Below the pieces are notes generated by a model, which ran no database searches, was not told the origin of the DNA, and saw only the letters and a program-made list of their open reading frames with translations. Both the position numbers and the translations under genes were made by a program. This document shows positions 1-7,600 of a stretch of 64,000 bases of DNA, one piece after another. Every line of letters begins with the position of its first letter. The stretch's first letter is position 1. This DNA comes from Prevotellaceae bacterium HUN156 (GTDB lineage Bacteria > Bacteroidota > Bacteroidia > Bacteroidales > Bacteroidaceae): assembly GCA_900119285.1 (NCBI GenBank), contig FPIT01000003.1, positions 1 through 64,000 on the forward strand. The letters are read 5' to 3'.

Positions 1-408
1 ATTCTTTGGCAGCTCCTCTACTTTGATTCCCTGCAGGAACTGCTTGGTGCGATTGCCAGAGGCGTCGGTAGAGCGTTCTGGGCTAAAGATGACGCGCATG
101 CCCTTGATGTTCTCTGACACGCTGAACTCCTTGGCGCTATTAGCACCGATGGAGCATACACCAATCTTAAACGAGCCGAAGCCGTCGAGCTTGATACGCT
201 TCGAATCCTGCAGCTGGTCGCGCATGGTCTCTACCAGCTCGTCGATGACGGCAAGGATATCCGAGCGCTTCACGGTACAGTTGCGCTGCATGATCTCAGC
301 CAGCTGGCGTGTGTTAATCACTGAAGTTGACACGGCGCGGGCATACCATCTGCCACTGCGCATTGTGTTCTTACTCTTGTCTTGGTTTAATCTGTAAAAT
401 ACACTCAT
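1..408 (-). CDS. HU-like (histone-like) DNA-binding protein, 3' end cut by window
   Basis: 136 codons are visible from the ATG at 408 to the window edge with no stop, so the C-terminus is missing. The protein starts MSVFYRLNQDKSKN, has an N-terminal arm (residues 1-30), then the HU/IHF-type region with INTRQLAEIM and the strand-turn KLDGFGSFKIG near residues 78-88. This is the long HU-related family common in Bacteroidales, often found near mobile or capsule loci. It probably binds or bends DNA without strict sequence specificity. A TACCTTTG -7 box at 549-542 gives a leader of about 130 nt, which contains a GC-rich inverted repeat (451-510). It is the last gene in view of a block of six minus-strand genes. 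Family identification is confident; the exact role is unknown. Confidence 0.85.
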   Translation of the reverse strand, partial: MSVFYRLNQDKSKNTMRSGRWYARAVSTSVINTRQLAEIMQRNCTVKRSDILAVIDELVETMRDQLQDSKRIKLDGFGSFKIGVCSIGANSAKEFSVSENIKGMRVIFSPERSTDASGNRTKQFLQGIKVEELPKN

Positions 409-450
409 GATAAATTAAATTATTAAAGGTTAAACATGAGCCCCCTCCCG

Positions 451-510
451 TCCTCCCCCCACTGGGGAGGGGTTCTGCTGCGCTCTGAGTTCCTCCCCAG
501 TGGGGGGAGG
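451..510. repeat. GC-rich inverted repeat in the HU-like gene leader
   Basis: Two arms, CCTCCCCCCACTGGGGAGG at about 453-471 and CCTCCCCAGTGGGGGGAGG at about 492-510, are inverted copies that can form a strong hairpin. The repeat lies between the TACCTTTG promoter (549-542) and the start codon (408) of the HU-like gene, so it would be in the 5' leader. Related C-run/G-run hairpins occur at 2360-2425, 16762-16782 and 58593-58614. Confidence 0.7.
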
Positions 511-541
511 CTAGGTGGGGGCTTTTCTCTTTTTGGCTCTG

Positions 542-549
542 CAAAGGTA
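542..549 (-). promoter_or_regulatory. Bacteroidota -7 box TACCTTTG for the HU-like gene
   Basis: The minus strand reads GTAGTACCTTTGCAG, an exact match to TAnnTTTG. Transcription would begin near 538, about 130 nt upstream of the ATG at 408. Confidence 0.6.
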
Positions 550-599
550 CTACATTTTCATGGCTATACCAAGCAATGGTGCTATGTGGTGCAGTCCTA

Positions 600-722
600 A
601 AAGTAAGGGATGAGAAAAGTGGCACTATAGCGAGCCAATAGAATAACTATAGCCCGGCAATAGTGCCACTTTTAGAGGTTAATACAATAACTATTGAGGT
701 CCAATACAATAACTATTCACGG
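600..722. repeat. Short-word repeat cluster (CACTTTA / AATAACTATT words)
   Basis: Spacer between the HU-like gene leader and the zinc-ribbon gene. It carries AATAGTGCCACTTTTAG (659-675) and a 37-nt stretch at 681-717 containing AATACAATAACTATT twice. The 37-nt stretch matches 47326-47362 at 35 of 37 positions, and the CACTTTA word recurs inverted at 47369-47385 and 58951-58967. No gene is seen here. Confidence 0.7.
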
Positions 723-890
723 TCAGAAGTTATTGTATTCTTCACGCTTCAAGCGCAACAGGCTGCGCTTGCGCGAGGGTTTGCCGTACAGCACCCATCG
801 GCACTGCCAACATACCTTGCGGTATGTACCGGTCTTATACCGCTCGAAACTCGATAAAGGCAGTTCTCTGCCACAACAGCGACAAATCAT
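723..890 (-). CDS. 55-residue zinc-ribbon-like protein
   Basis: The frame opens at the ATG at 890 and closes with TGA at 723-725. The product begins MICRCCGRELPLSSFERYK and has two cysteine pairs, C3-x2-C6 and C27-x2-C30 (VCWQC), followed by a very basic tail (KPSRKRSLLRLKR). Two CxxC knuckles about 20 residues apart in a short basic protein suggest a zinc-ribbon that binds nucleic acid. It is on the same strand as the flanking HU-like and M15 genes. The cysteine spacing and L-P-x-S-x-F wording argue that the gene is real despite its size. The 5' end overlaps an AACATTGA-type minirepeat (882-898), so the start could differ slightly. Function is unknown. Confidence 0.6.
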   Translation of the reverse strand: MICRCCGRELPLSSFERYKTGTYRKVCWQCRWVLYGKPSRKRSLLRLKREEYNNF

Positions 891-911
891 TGAACATTGA
901 ACGATGTGTAA

Positions 912-1065
912 GGAGTTAGCGGGAGTTAATGGGAGTTAACAGGCTTGCAGCCTGTGAAGTTAACGGACGTATGTTCTGCGGTGGTATTATTCTCAGTTCT
1001 GCGTTTATACTATTGTCCGTTAACTCCATCGACGAAGTCGATTAACTCCCGCTAACTCCCATTAA
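912..1065. repeat. Nested inverted-repeat element, copy A
   Basis: The outer arms pair perfectly over 19 bp (912-930 with 1041-1059; GGAGTTAGCGGGAGTTAAT). Inside are a small hairpin AGGCTTGCAGCCT, an inner arm pair GTTAACGGAC / GTCCGTTAAC, and a terminal hairpin ATCGACGAAGTCGAT. A 38-nt core (985-1022) matches copy B (4274-4311) with a single difference. Copy A lies just beyond the 3' end of the M15 gene and copy B just upstream of the unknown gene at 3709-4125, so the pair brackets that four-gene run. Confidence 0.8.
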
Positions 1066-1093
1066 AAACAATGCTACCGCAGAAGATTGTATG

Positions 1094-1552
1094 TTAGCGG
1101 GCAGGGAAATTAGGTATTGCCATGTGGCGGTTACTTTTGCGGTCACGTCGGCAGGAGATGTGGAGCCATCGGGCACCAGTGCGACGGTATTCGAATAGCA
1201 CCTGGTCGAAGTCGGTATGCTCAACGATGAATTTATACCAGCGACGCCCTGTGTCCAGGTTGGGCAGGTGCAGGTCGGCAGCCTGTCCGTAGAGGTGCTG
1301 TGAGTCGCCTACCCCACGTACAGCCTCGTTGAGCAGCAATGAGCGGTATCCGCTATTGATGTGGATAGGTTGCTGGGCGTAGTCGCGTAGCGGTTGCAGC
1401 ACCTCTCTACAGAGGTTGCGCAGGTTGATTACTGCCTCCCAGTCTGGCCGGTTGTCTATCTTCAGTCGCTCGGCGGTCTGGCTGTCAACAAATTCTTTCA
1501 ACTGGAAGTTCTCTGATAACTTCATTTCTGGATTGTACATTGGTTTATTCAT
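1094..1552 (-). CDS. M15-family peptidoglycan peptidase (D-Ala-D-Ala carboxypeptidase-like)
   Basis: 152 residues. The zinc-binding pattern of M15 peptidases is present: SGYRSLLLNEAVRG, then SQHLYGQAADL (His and Asp ligands) and a downstream WLHIS His. The family cleaves D-Ala-containing cross-links of peptidoglycan. There is no signal peptide or lysozyme-type targeting domain, as in many phage-type endolysins and their domesticated relatives. The next gene upstream (DUF6371-like) ends 28 bp away on the same strand, so the two are probably co-transcribed. In this setting it looks like part of an accessory or prophage-derived cassette rather than normal cell-wall turnover; that is inference. 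Confidence 0.85.
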   Translation of the reverse strand: MNKPMYNPEMKLSENFQLKEFVDSQTAERLKIDNRPDWEAVINLRNLCREVLQPLRDYAQQPIHINSGYRSLLLNEAVRGVGDSQHLYGQAADLHLPNLDTGRRWYKFIVEHTDFDQVLFEYRRTGARWLHISCRRDRKSNRHMAIPNFPAR

Positions 1553-1580
1553 GATGATTTTAAATTATAAGAAGGGATTA

Positions 1581-2330
1581 TTAGAAAATAAAATCTATGA
1601 GGTCTATCTTCCGCTCTTTCTGTTCCTTCGTGGCTCGACGCTCCAGCAGTGAGCTGACGGTGATGTCAAGACCATACTGTCGGTGGGCATCCTGTGCCAC
1701 GGAGTACCAGCGGTTGTAGGCCGTCTGGTCAGTGTCGGTATCAGGGAAGAGCACGATACGATGGTGGCGCAATGGAAACAGCTTCTGCGGTGTCAGCTCA
1801 GTCAGTCCACCGGCTGCCAGCCATAGGTATTGTGGGTAATGTGCTGACAGAATCACTGCCGTCTTCTCCGCCTCCACCACAGCAATGGCTGACGGCTCAT
1901 CTTTCATTTTTAATTTTTCATTTTTAATCTTCACCAAGTGTGTGCCGAACAGACAGTGATGCGAGGCTGGCATCCATTCCTCCATATCGGGGAAGCGCTG
2001 TAGAAACTGGCGCTTCAGCAGGTTTGAGACCCATTGCGGATGGCGGTGGTGGTCGCGGTGGCAGTCGGAACGATAGTACATAATCTTGCCGTCGTAGGTC
2101 TGTCCTAGCGTGTCTATCTGCCAGAAGATGACGCCACCATTGCGTGAGCATCCTAGTCGATAGCGGCGTACGGCCTGCTGCATCTGCTCTTCGGTCATAT
2201 AGCCGTTGGCTACTACGGCCCTGCAGAAGTCGCTGTTGCAGGACTGTCGCTGCTGCCACATCGGAGCCTCTAGTCTTCTATGCTCTCTAATGCTGCTGAT
2301 AGATGATGAAAGAATATCGTTCAGTTTCAT
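1581..2330 (-). CDS. DUF6371-like protein with a TOPRIM-like domain
   Basis: 249 residues. The N-terminal half has basic, primase-accessory-like sequence (VRRYRLGCSRNGGVIFWQID). The C-terminal half looks TOPRIM-like, with an acidic entry AIAVVEAEKTAVI and the motif HRIVLFPDTDTD. Such proteins in Bacteroidales often sit beside RepA-type ATPases on mobile elements, in line with the neighbour at 2425-3522. I assign DUF6371 from memory of the family and cannot confirm it here. Residues encoded by 1902-1934 (KIKNEKLKMK) come from a TTTTTAATTTTTCA-type minirepeat inserted in frame just before the TOPRIM-like core. An IR hairpin (2360-2425) fills the gap to the upstream gene. Confidence 0.65.
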   Translation of the reverse strand: MKLNDILSSSISSIREHRRLEAPMWQQRQSCNSDFCRAVVANGYMTEEQMQQAVRRYRLGCSRNGGVIFWQIDTLGQTYDGKIMYYRSDCHRDHHRHPQWVSNLLKRQFLQRFPDMEEWMPASHHCLFGTHLVKIKNEKLKMKDEPSAIAVVEAEKTAVILSAHYPQYLWLAAGGLTELTPQKLFPLRHHRIVLFPDTDTDQTAYNRWYSVAQDAHRQYGLDITVSSLLERRATKEQKERKIDLIDFIF

Positions 2331-2359
2331 TGTTTCTTTGGAATTTTGCTTCCCTGAGG

Positions 2360-2425
2360 AAACCCACCTCCTATATTGGAGTTCCCCCTAAAGGGGAACG
2401 GAAATATAGGAGGGATGTGGGGTTT
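2360..2425. repeat. Nested hairpin between the RepA-like and DUF6371-like genes
   Basis: Outer arms AAACCCAC...CCTATATT and AATATAGG...GTGGGGTTT enclose an inner hairpin GTTCCCCCTAAAGGGGAAC. It fills nearly all of the 94-nt gap and abuts the stop codon of the upstream RepA-like gene. It could modulate read-through or mRNA stability. There is no T-run, so it is not a classic terminator. Confidence 0.6.
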
Positions 2426-3522
2426 CAGAAGGGCGCCATTGCATAGATAACATGTCCTGTATGATCACAGGACTTCAGGATGATACGATCGCTGACGGCC
2501 TGCTCCAGCAGCTTGTTGTAGAACTTCCAGGAGCTGATGCTGGCTTGTTTACACACCTGCGTCTTCAACTCGCTACCGCTAATTTGTTCACGACCAGCTA
2601 TCACATCGTTCATCAGCCTTCGCAAGTCGATATGCCATGAGCCGTCATCCTCATGGATAATATATTCTTGGTTCAGGCTGGGAAATGATTCACGCCCGTC
2701 ACTACTGCTCTCTACGGGCACGCCTGTCAGTCGGGGCAGTCCCTCTGGGTCCACCTCGAAATACAGCGTCTGCTCAATGTCGTACTTACGTGTCAGCGTC
2801 TGTTCTACCTTGAAGATACGTTGCGGCATCAGTTTCTCGCAGGCATACACCTCGAAGGCCTTGTTCATCAATTCCGTACCTATCCAGCCTCGGAGGTTAT
2901 GGTCCTCCGAGCCCTTATTCTGGTGCAGAATGCAGACTATGCAGCACTTTTTGTTATCTGCCAGATGCATCAACTCTTCCATCACCTCCTGCGCCAGGAC
3001 ACCGTCATTGATGTCGTTTACCAGGTCGCGGATGCCATCAACGATTACCAAGTCAGGACCATAGTGTGACACTGCCTCCAGCAATAGCTGACGACGGTCT
3101 TTCCACGATACGCTGCGCACATTGAATACATCAATGCCCTGCAGATTGTCGTCCGTCATCACTCGGATACGGTTTTTCAGAATATCCTGCGTCGATTCGT
3201 CCGACTGCTCCGTGTCATACCACAGGATTTTCAGTGGTGTCTCGCTGCTACGATGGAAACTCAACACGTCACGAATCACACAACATGCTATCAGCATACT
3301 GGTGACAAACGTCTTGCCCGACTTCGCCTTACCCGTTACCGCCACTAATTCACGACGTGGAAAGCACGGTCTTCCAAACAGTTGGAATAGGAAGTCCATC
3401 TTCGGCAGTTGTTTGTCGGCCGTAATGCGGCAATCATCCAATCTCAGCAAGGTTGGCGTTAGCGAGGGAGCTGTCGTCTCTTGAGCCAGTTGCTCCCCCG
3501 TTTTCTCAATATTGTCGTTCAT
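2425..3522 (-). CDS. RepA-type AAA ATPase (P-loop, replicative-helicase-like)
   Basis: 365 residues. Walker A is seen as VTGKAKSGKTF near residues 62-72 and Walker B as DLVIVDGIRDL near 157-167. Further on is the sensor-like stretch CIVCILHQNKGSEDHNLRG. This layout matches RepA/AAA_25-type hexameric ATPases encoded by plasmids, phages and integrative elements. The C-terminal 100 residues (from about 265) look like a winged-helix region (SGSELKTQVCKQASISSWKFY). A TACCTTTA box at 3587-3580 is a plausible promoter. The upstream neighbour (3709-4125) is co-directional, 186 bp away. It probably acts in replication or maintenance of the element bracketed by the nested repeats. Confidence 0.75.
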   Translation of the reverse strand: MNDNIEKTGEQLAQETTAPSLTPTLLRLDDCRITADKQLPKMDFLFQLFGRPCFPRRELVAVTGKAKSGKTFVTSMLIACCVIRDVLSFHRSSETPLKILWYDTEQSDESTQDILKNRIRVMTDDNLQGIDVFNVRSVSWKDRRQLLLEAVSHYGPDLVIVDGIRDLVNDINDGVLAQEVMEELMHLADNKKCCIVCILHQNKGSEDHNLRGWIGTELMNKAFEVYACEKLMPQRIFKVEQTLTRKYDIEQTLYFEVDPEGLPRLTGVPVESSSDGRESFPSLNQEYIIHEDDGSWHIDLRRLMNDVIAGREQISGSELKTQVCKQASISSWKFYNKLLEQAVSDRIILKSCDHTGHVIYAMAPF

Positions 3523-3579
3523 TTTTACATTACTTTACGTTATTAGTTTTTTATCAATTAAATGCCGGCTTTCATACTG

Positions 3580-3587
3580 TAAAGGTA
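3580..3587 (-). promoter_or_regulatory. Probable -7 box TACCTTTA for the RepA-like gene
   Basis: The minus strand reads AGTACCTTTACAG, one base from TAnnTTTG. It lies 58-65 nt upstream of the ATG at 3522. Confidence 0.4.
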
Positions 3588-3653
3588 CTAAAAATCAGGG
3601 GGATAGGCAATAAAGAAGTAAAGTTCATGTCCCCATAAGCATAGATGCGGAAT

Positions 3654-3689
3654 TCTCTGAAACGCCCTGTATAAAGGCGTTTCCGAGAG
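3654..3689. repeat. Hairpin downstream of the unknown gene 3709-4125
   Basis: Arms TCTCTGAAACGCC (3654-3666) and GGCGTTTCCGAGA (3676-3688) pair with one mismatch over a 9-nt loop. No T-run follows on the minus strand. The 11-mer TCATGTCCCCA occurs on both sides (3626-3636 and 3710-3720), the second overlapping the stop codon of 3709-4125. That suggests a small local duplication. Confidence 0.5.
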
Positions 3690-3708
3690 ATTTGTCCAAG
3701 AGATAAAA

Positions 3709-4125
3709 TCATGTCCCCACATTTTTCAATCGCTGCAAAGCCTTCTTGATACTTTCTGTCGTGCCTAAATTAGAATGCTCTGCCAGATAGCGGCAGAGCT
3801 GGAGGGTGCTGACATTGAAGACAGGAGGTGTCTGAGCCAATGCAGTGGCAAGGGCGCGGAATACGTAATACTTAAGATGGGGAGGAAATAAGAAGAAGGT
3901 AGTTTTTCGTGGATTTAGGTTATCGGTTGTTCGTTTCTGCCATTCAGCTATCATCAACTGGTAATAGGCGAACTGTTGCAGGTTGACCAGTTTGTAGAGT
4001 GGTGTCTCGTTGTCCCACGACGGTTTTCGTCTTTTCTGGTGCTGCGCTGTTAGTTCTCGCTTGCGTTGTCGCAGCTGATTGATTACTGTTTGGTGTTCAC
4101 AAATCAGGAGGTCAATCTGTGCCAC
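3709..4125 (-). CDS. Unknown protein, first gene of the bracketed cassette
   Basis: About 138 residues if translation starts at the GTG at 4125. The N-terminal third is a charged helix (INQLRQRKRELTAQHQKRR); the rest is mixed with no motif I recognise (FLFPPHLKYYVFRALATALA). The reading frame stays open upstream for at least 19 codons of plausible coding sequence (ETDEKNDKALEAWQQEV). The nearest ATGs (4175-4173 and 4169-4167) are in another frame, separated by a run of seven A on the sense strand. So the true N-terminus may be disrupted by a poly-A slip, or begin at the GTG. It sits at the upstream end of the M15/TOPRIM/RepA run, 75 bp from nested repeat copy B. Confidence 0.5.
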   Translation of the reverse strand: MAQIDLLICEHQTVINQLRQRKRELTAQHQKRRKPSWDNETPLYKLVNLQQFAYYQLMIAEWQKRTTDNLNPRKTTFFLFPPHLKYYVFRALATALAQTPPVFNVSTLQLCRYLAEHSNLGTTESIKKALQRLKNVGT

Positions 4126-4200
4126 CTCCTGCTGCCAGGCTTCCAGAGCCTTGTCGTTTTTTTCATCTGTTTCATTGTTTTTGTTTTTTTTATTAAGTTT

Positions 4201-4393
4201 GGAGTTAGCGGGAGTTATATGGAGTTAACAGGCTTTCAGCCTGTGGAGTTAACGGACGAATGTTCAGTGGCAGTATTATTCTCAGTTCTGCGTTTGTACT
4301 ATTGTCCGTTATTGCGTGCCACACTCATACCTTTAGGTGTGAGAACTCCACGAGCCATCGGCTCGTTAACTCCCACTAACTCCCATTAACTCC
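4201..4393. repeat. Nested inverted-repeat element, copy B
   Basis: Same architecture and orientation as copy A (912-1065). The outer arms are built from GGAGTTA / TAACTCC units (4201-4229 with 4365-4393), an inner hairpin AGGCTTTCAGCCT follows, and a 38-nt core (4274-4311) is almost identical to copy A. The right side differs: it carries two extra hairpins, CTCATACCTTTAGGTGTGAG and CGAGCCATCGGCTCG. The conserved skeleton with variable hairpin inserts suggests that secondary structure is what is maintained. Confidence 0.8.
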
Positions 4394-4405
4394 TGATAAT
4401 TAGCC

Positions 4406-4451
4406 ATAAAAAAGAGGGATGCAGAGCGCATTACACAACTCTACATCCCCC
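4406..4451 (-). terminator. Rho-independent terminator of secreted-protein module 1
   Basis: The stem GGGATGCAGAG (4416-4426) pairs with CTCTACATCCC (4439-4449) with one mismatch. Read on the minus strand it is followed by CTCTTTTTT. It lies directly after the small acidic gene (stop at 4471). The same hairpin recurs at 13543-13586 after module 3. Confidence 0.75.
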
Positions 4452-4470
4452 GAAAATAGTAATTGTTTAA

Positions 4471-4626
4471 TTATAGGTCATCGTCGCTATCGTCGAAGCC
4501 ACCATCTACAAGGCCTAAGCCAGCGGAATTGCCTGGAGCAAGACTGTTTACCTGACTGGCAGCCAGCATGCCCTGTGTCTCTACTTCAATGACACATAAC
4601 TCTGGATTGATATATTCTTTTTTCAT
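4471..4626 (-). CDS. Small acidic MKKEY protein, module 1
   Basis: 51 residues, from the ATG at 4626 to TAA at 4471-4473. It begins MKKEYINPELCVIEVETQ, passes through MLAAS, and ends with an acidic tail GGFDDSDDDL. It follows the 1282-residue secreted protein by 40 bp and precedes a terminator, so it is the 3' gene of a two-gene unit. Three more copies of the arrangement lie at 8818-8979, 13649-13834 and 23215-23373. The shared pattern is M-K-K-x-Y-x-x-P, a hydrophobic/acidic stretch, (M/I)-L-x-x-S, then a D/E-rich tail. There is no signal peptide or membrane segment. Function is unknown; a leader-like N-terminus with a variable acidic core is one reading. Confidence 0.7.
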   Translation of the reverse strand: MKKEYINPELCVIEVETQGMLAASQVNSLAPGNSAGLGLVDGGFDDSDDDL

Positions 4627-4666
4627 TGACTTTTCTTTTTTATCAAGAATTTGAGAATTAGAGAAT

Positions 4667-7600
4667 TTACTTAACCACGACCTTCTTTCCGTTTACGATG
4701 TACAGTCCCTTAGTAGGCTGAGCTACTTTGCGGCCCTGCAAGTCGTAGACTGAGTTATCTGAATGTTCAATGTTCAATGTTGAATGTTCAATGTTAGTCG
4801 TTTCATCGCCGAAGTTCATATTGAACTCACGAACAGCATTAACGTCGTTAATCTGGAAGTGAGCACGGAAGCACTTCAGCGTACGGTCGTTCTTAGAGTA
4901 GCCAATCTTGTTGCCACTACCCAGCATCAGAACACAATCCTTATTGCTGCTATTGATAGTGAACGGATTGTACTGACCAACGAAGGTCACCTTACCATCG
5001 GTAGAAGTAACTTCTGTTGGTGTAGTGCTCGTGATGGTGACGCCATTGAATACAGGAGCTACGATGTCAGAACCACTTGCCCACTTGATGAGGTAAGGCT
5101 TACCTGCCTCAATGGCTGTGGCAGTAGCGAAGTTCAGCGTCAGTACACCATTCTCAAGGCTTGTAGTATTCTGCATCTCCATGATGGTGGCACCAGCCAG
5201 AGGACTTGCAGCCAGCTCTGTTTCGTTCAGCGAGAAGGGCAGGCAGATGGTATTCCACTCGCCGTTCTTTTTCAAGGTGCGGTCTGTAAGGGTGACGTTG
5301 GCCTTGCCGCCGTAGTTGTCGATGATATCGTCGATGGCGTCGGTATTGTTGGTGTCGTTGGCGAGTGTGACAGCATAGTAGCTGATGGTGAACGTCTTCG
5401 TCGCCGTACCGACATACAGACCCTTGCCCGTAATGGTTACGGTAGCATCGCCAGCGTTGATGTTGTTGCTGTAGGCGAGCGTATAGTCTGTATCGAGAGT
5501 CAGCGTCGTTTCTCCGTCCTTGACCGTCAGCGCCGGTGTAATGGGACTGCCCGTATAGGTCTGCGCGGCAATATCCTCAATGTTTATCGTAACATTGTCA
5601 AGACTAACCGTCACATCGCTGGCGGGCATGGTTAGTGTGACCGTTCCCGCCGTGGATGTCGCCGCAAGTGTTCCCGCTGTTGCAGCAAGCCTCTTCATAC
5701 CCGATGCGGGAGCTGTAGCGGTCAGCGTTAACACCTCGTTATCTGCAGCATATCTTGGATGCATTACGCCCGTCTCGCCTATTGTGGTAGTACTGACGTC
5801 ATCTGGAAGCGTAATGGCATAACCCCTCACGACTCCGCTGTTAGATGTGAGATCTCCTCCTATCCAGTTGCTGCCCGCACCTACGCCTCTTTGCGGAGAA
5901 GCCGCTGCCGTGTAATAGTTGTTGTAGAACAGATTGCCATAATGATAACATCTTCCGATTAAAGCACCAGAAGTATCCTTAATAGTAGCGTTCACACTTC
6001 CGCTGACGACATTTCCAATCAGCGCTGTTGTATTATTGTTAGCATAGCCTACAAGTCCGCCGATAGAATAATGTCCGCTTACAGAGCAGGTATTGTCGAG
6101 CGTAACCCGCTTGATAGTTGCACCATCTGCATTTCCGAACAAACCGACAAAATATCTGCCGCTCTCATTAATCGTAAGGTGGCTGATAGTGAATCCGCCG
6201 CCGTCATAGACACCGCTAAAGGCACCGGTTGTTGGGGGATCTACACCAATTATCGTTGCTCCGATGGGGTGCATTTCAATGCCAGACATATCGAGGTTGG
6301 CGGTCTGGCGGTAGTGCGCGGAAACGTAACCCGACGTACCATGCTTTACATATCCCGATAGTGCAAGAAGATCGGCAGCCGTCTGAATCAGATAGGGCGA
6401 TTCTGCCGTGCCACTACCGTCAAAGCTATAGGCGACGATGGTAAACGTCTTACTAACACTTCCGACGTATTGTCCCTTTCCGGTGATGGTCACAATCGCG
6501 TCAGTTCCTACATTTACGTTGTCTGTATAAGAAACCTCATAGTCCGTATCCTTTACAAGTTGAGTTTCGTTTAGCGTAACTGTGAAGCTGGGTTTGATTT
6601 CGTAGCCAGTCCAAGTCTGATTGGGAATGTCGCTGATAACGGCACTTGCAAGGCTTATCAATGCAGTGTTCGACGGGACAATTTTATTACCGCCGCTATT
6701 ATCCTTCGTGGCAAGAGTACTAGTGTTTTCAATATCAAATGCCTTTTTAAAGGTGATGCTGTTGATATGATAATTCGATGATTTAACAAAGTCCGTCTGC
6801 GTCGTCCAGTCGAGGGTGAGCGAGCCTTTTGAACTATCGCCATAGACACCGGCGCCTATGCCAACACAAATACTGTTATCATTCAGTTCGCCCCTGGCAG
6901 TTACCTGACCGCCGTTGATGATGATGGTGCCCACTATGCCGTATTGACTATTATCCTTAGACCAGACACCCCCAGCACCGATACCGGCAGAGTAAATCTG
7001 ACCTACGGCATTAACGATGCCGCCATTAATGATGATGGTGCCTCCGTCGGTGTTATAGCAATTGCCACCAATTCCTGCTCCGGTAAGTTCTTGTATACCT
7101 GCGCCTCCGGTTGCGTTTATGGTACCGCCGTTGATAATGATCGTTCCTACTTCGGTCGCACCGATACCAGCTCTGCCGACGGATTTTGAACTGGCATTCG
7201 GTTTATACGATCCCTCATAAGTGTCTCCGTTCGCTGTCAGCGTTCCGGTGCCGCTGATGGTCAGCTTGTTACCTTTGCTCACTTCAATGCCTTTGCTGGC
7301 TGTAAGCGTTGTGCCCTCGCCGAGTATCAATTCCACTTCGCCGCTGATGGTTATGCGGCTGCTGACGATCACATCCTGTGCCACCTTGTACGCACCGGTG
7401 GTCATTGTGGTGGTTTCGGAAGTGACGGGGATGGCATCGCCCACGGTAAAGTTGAATGTCCGAGAGCCACTGTAGGGACTGATTCCTGTTATGGTCAGCG
7501 TGTAATCCCCCTTGTTTCGCACAGTGGCTGGGCTGATGGTCTCGGTGTAGTGGGTGCCTTTTGTCAGCGCAGTGCCGTCCGCTGCCGTCACGGTATAGTC

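Noticed and set aside
371-625. 84-residue frame over the HU-like gene leader
   Set aside because: It runs across a promoter and a GC-rich inverted repeat, and its sequence is low in information; the real gene (1-408) is better supported.
912-1065. Nested inverted repeat as an rho-independent terminator of the M15 gene
   Set aside because: No T-run follows the outer stem, and a nearly identical element occurs upstream of the cassette, which a terminator would not explain.
4784-5635. Long open frame on the plus strand inside the module 1 protein gene
   Set aside because: It is antisense to a gene with signal peptide and recognisable repeats, and its translation has no family resemblance; long shadow frames are expected in glycine- and threonine-rich repeats.
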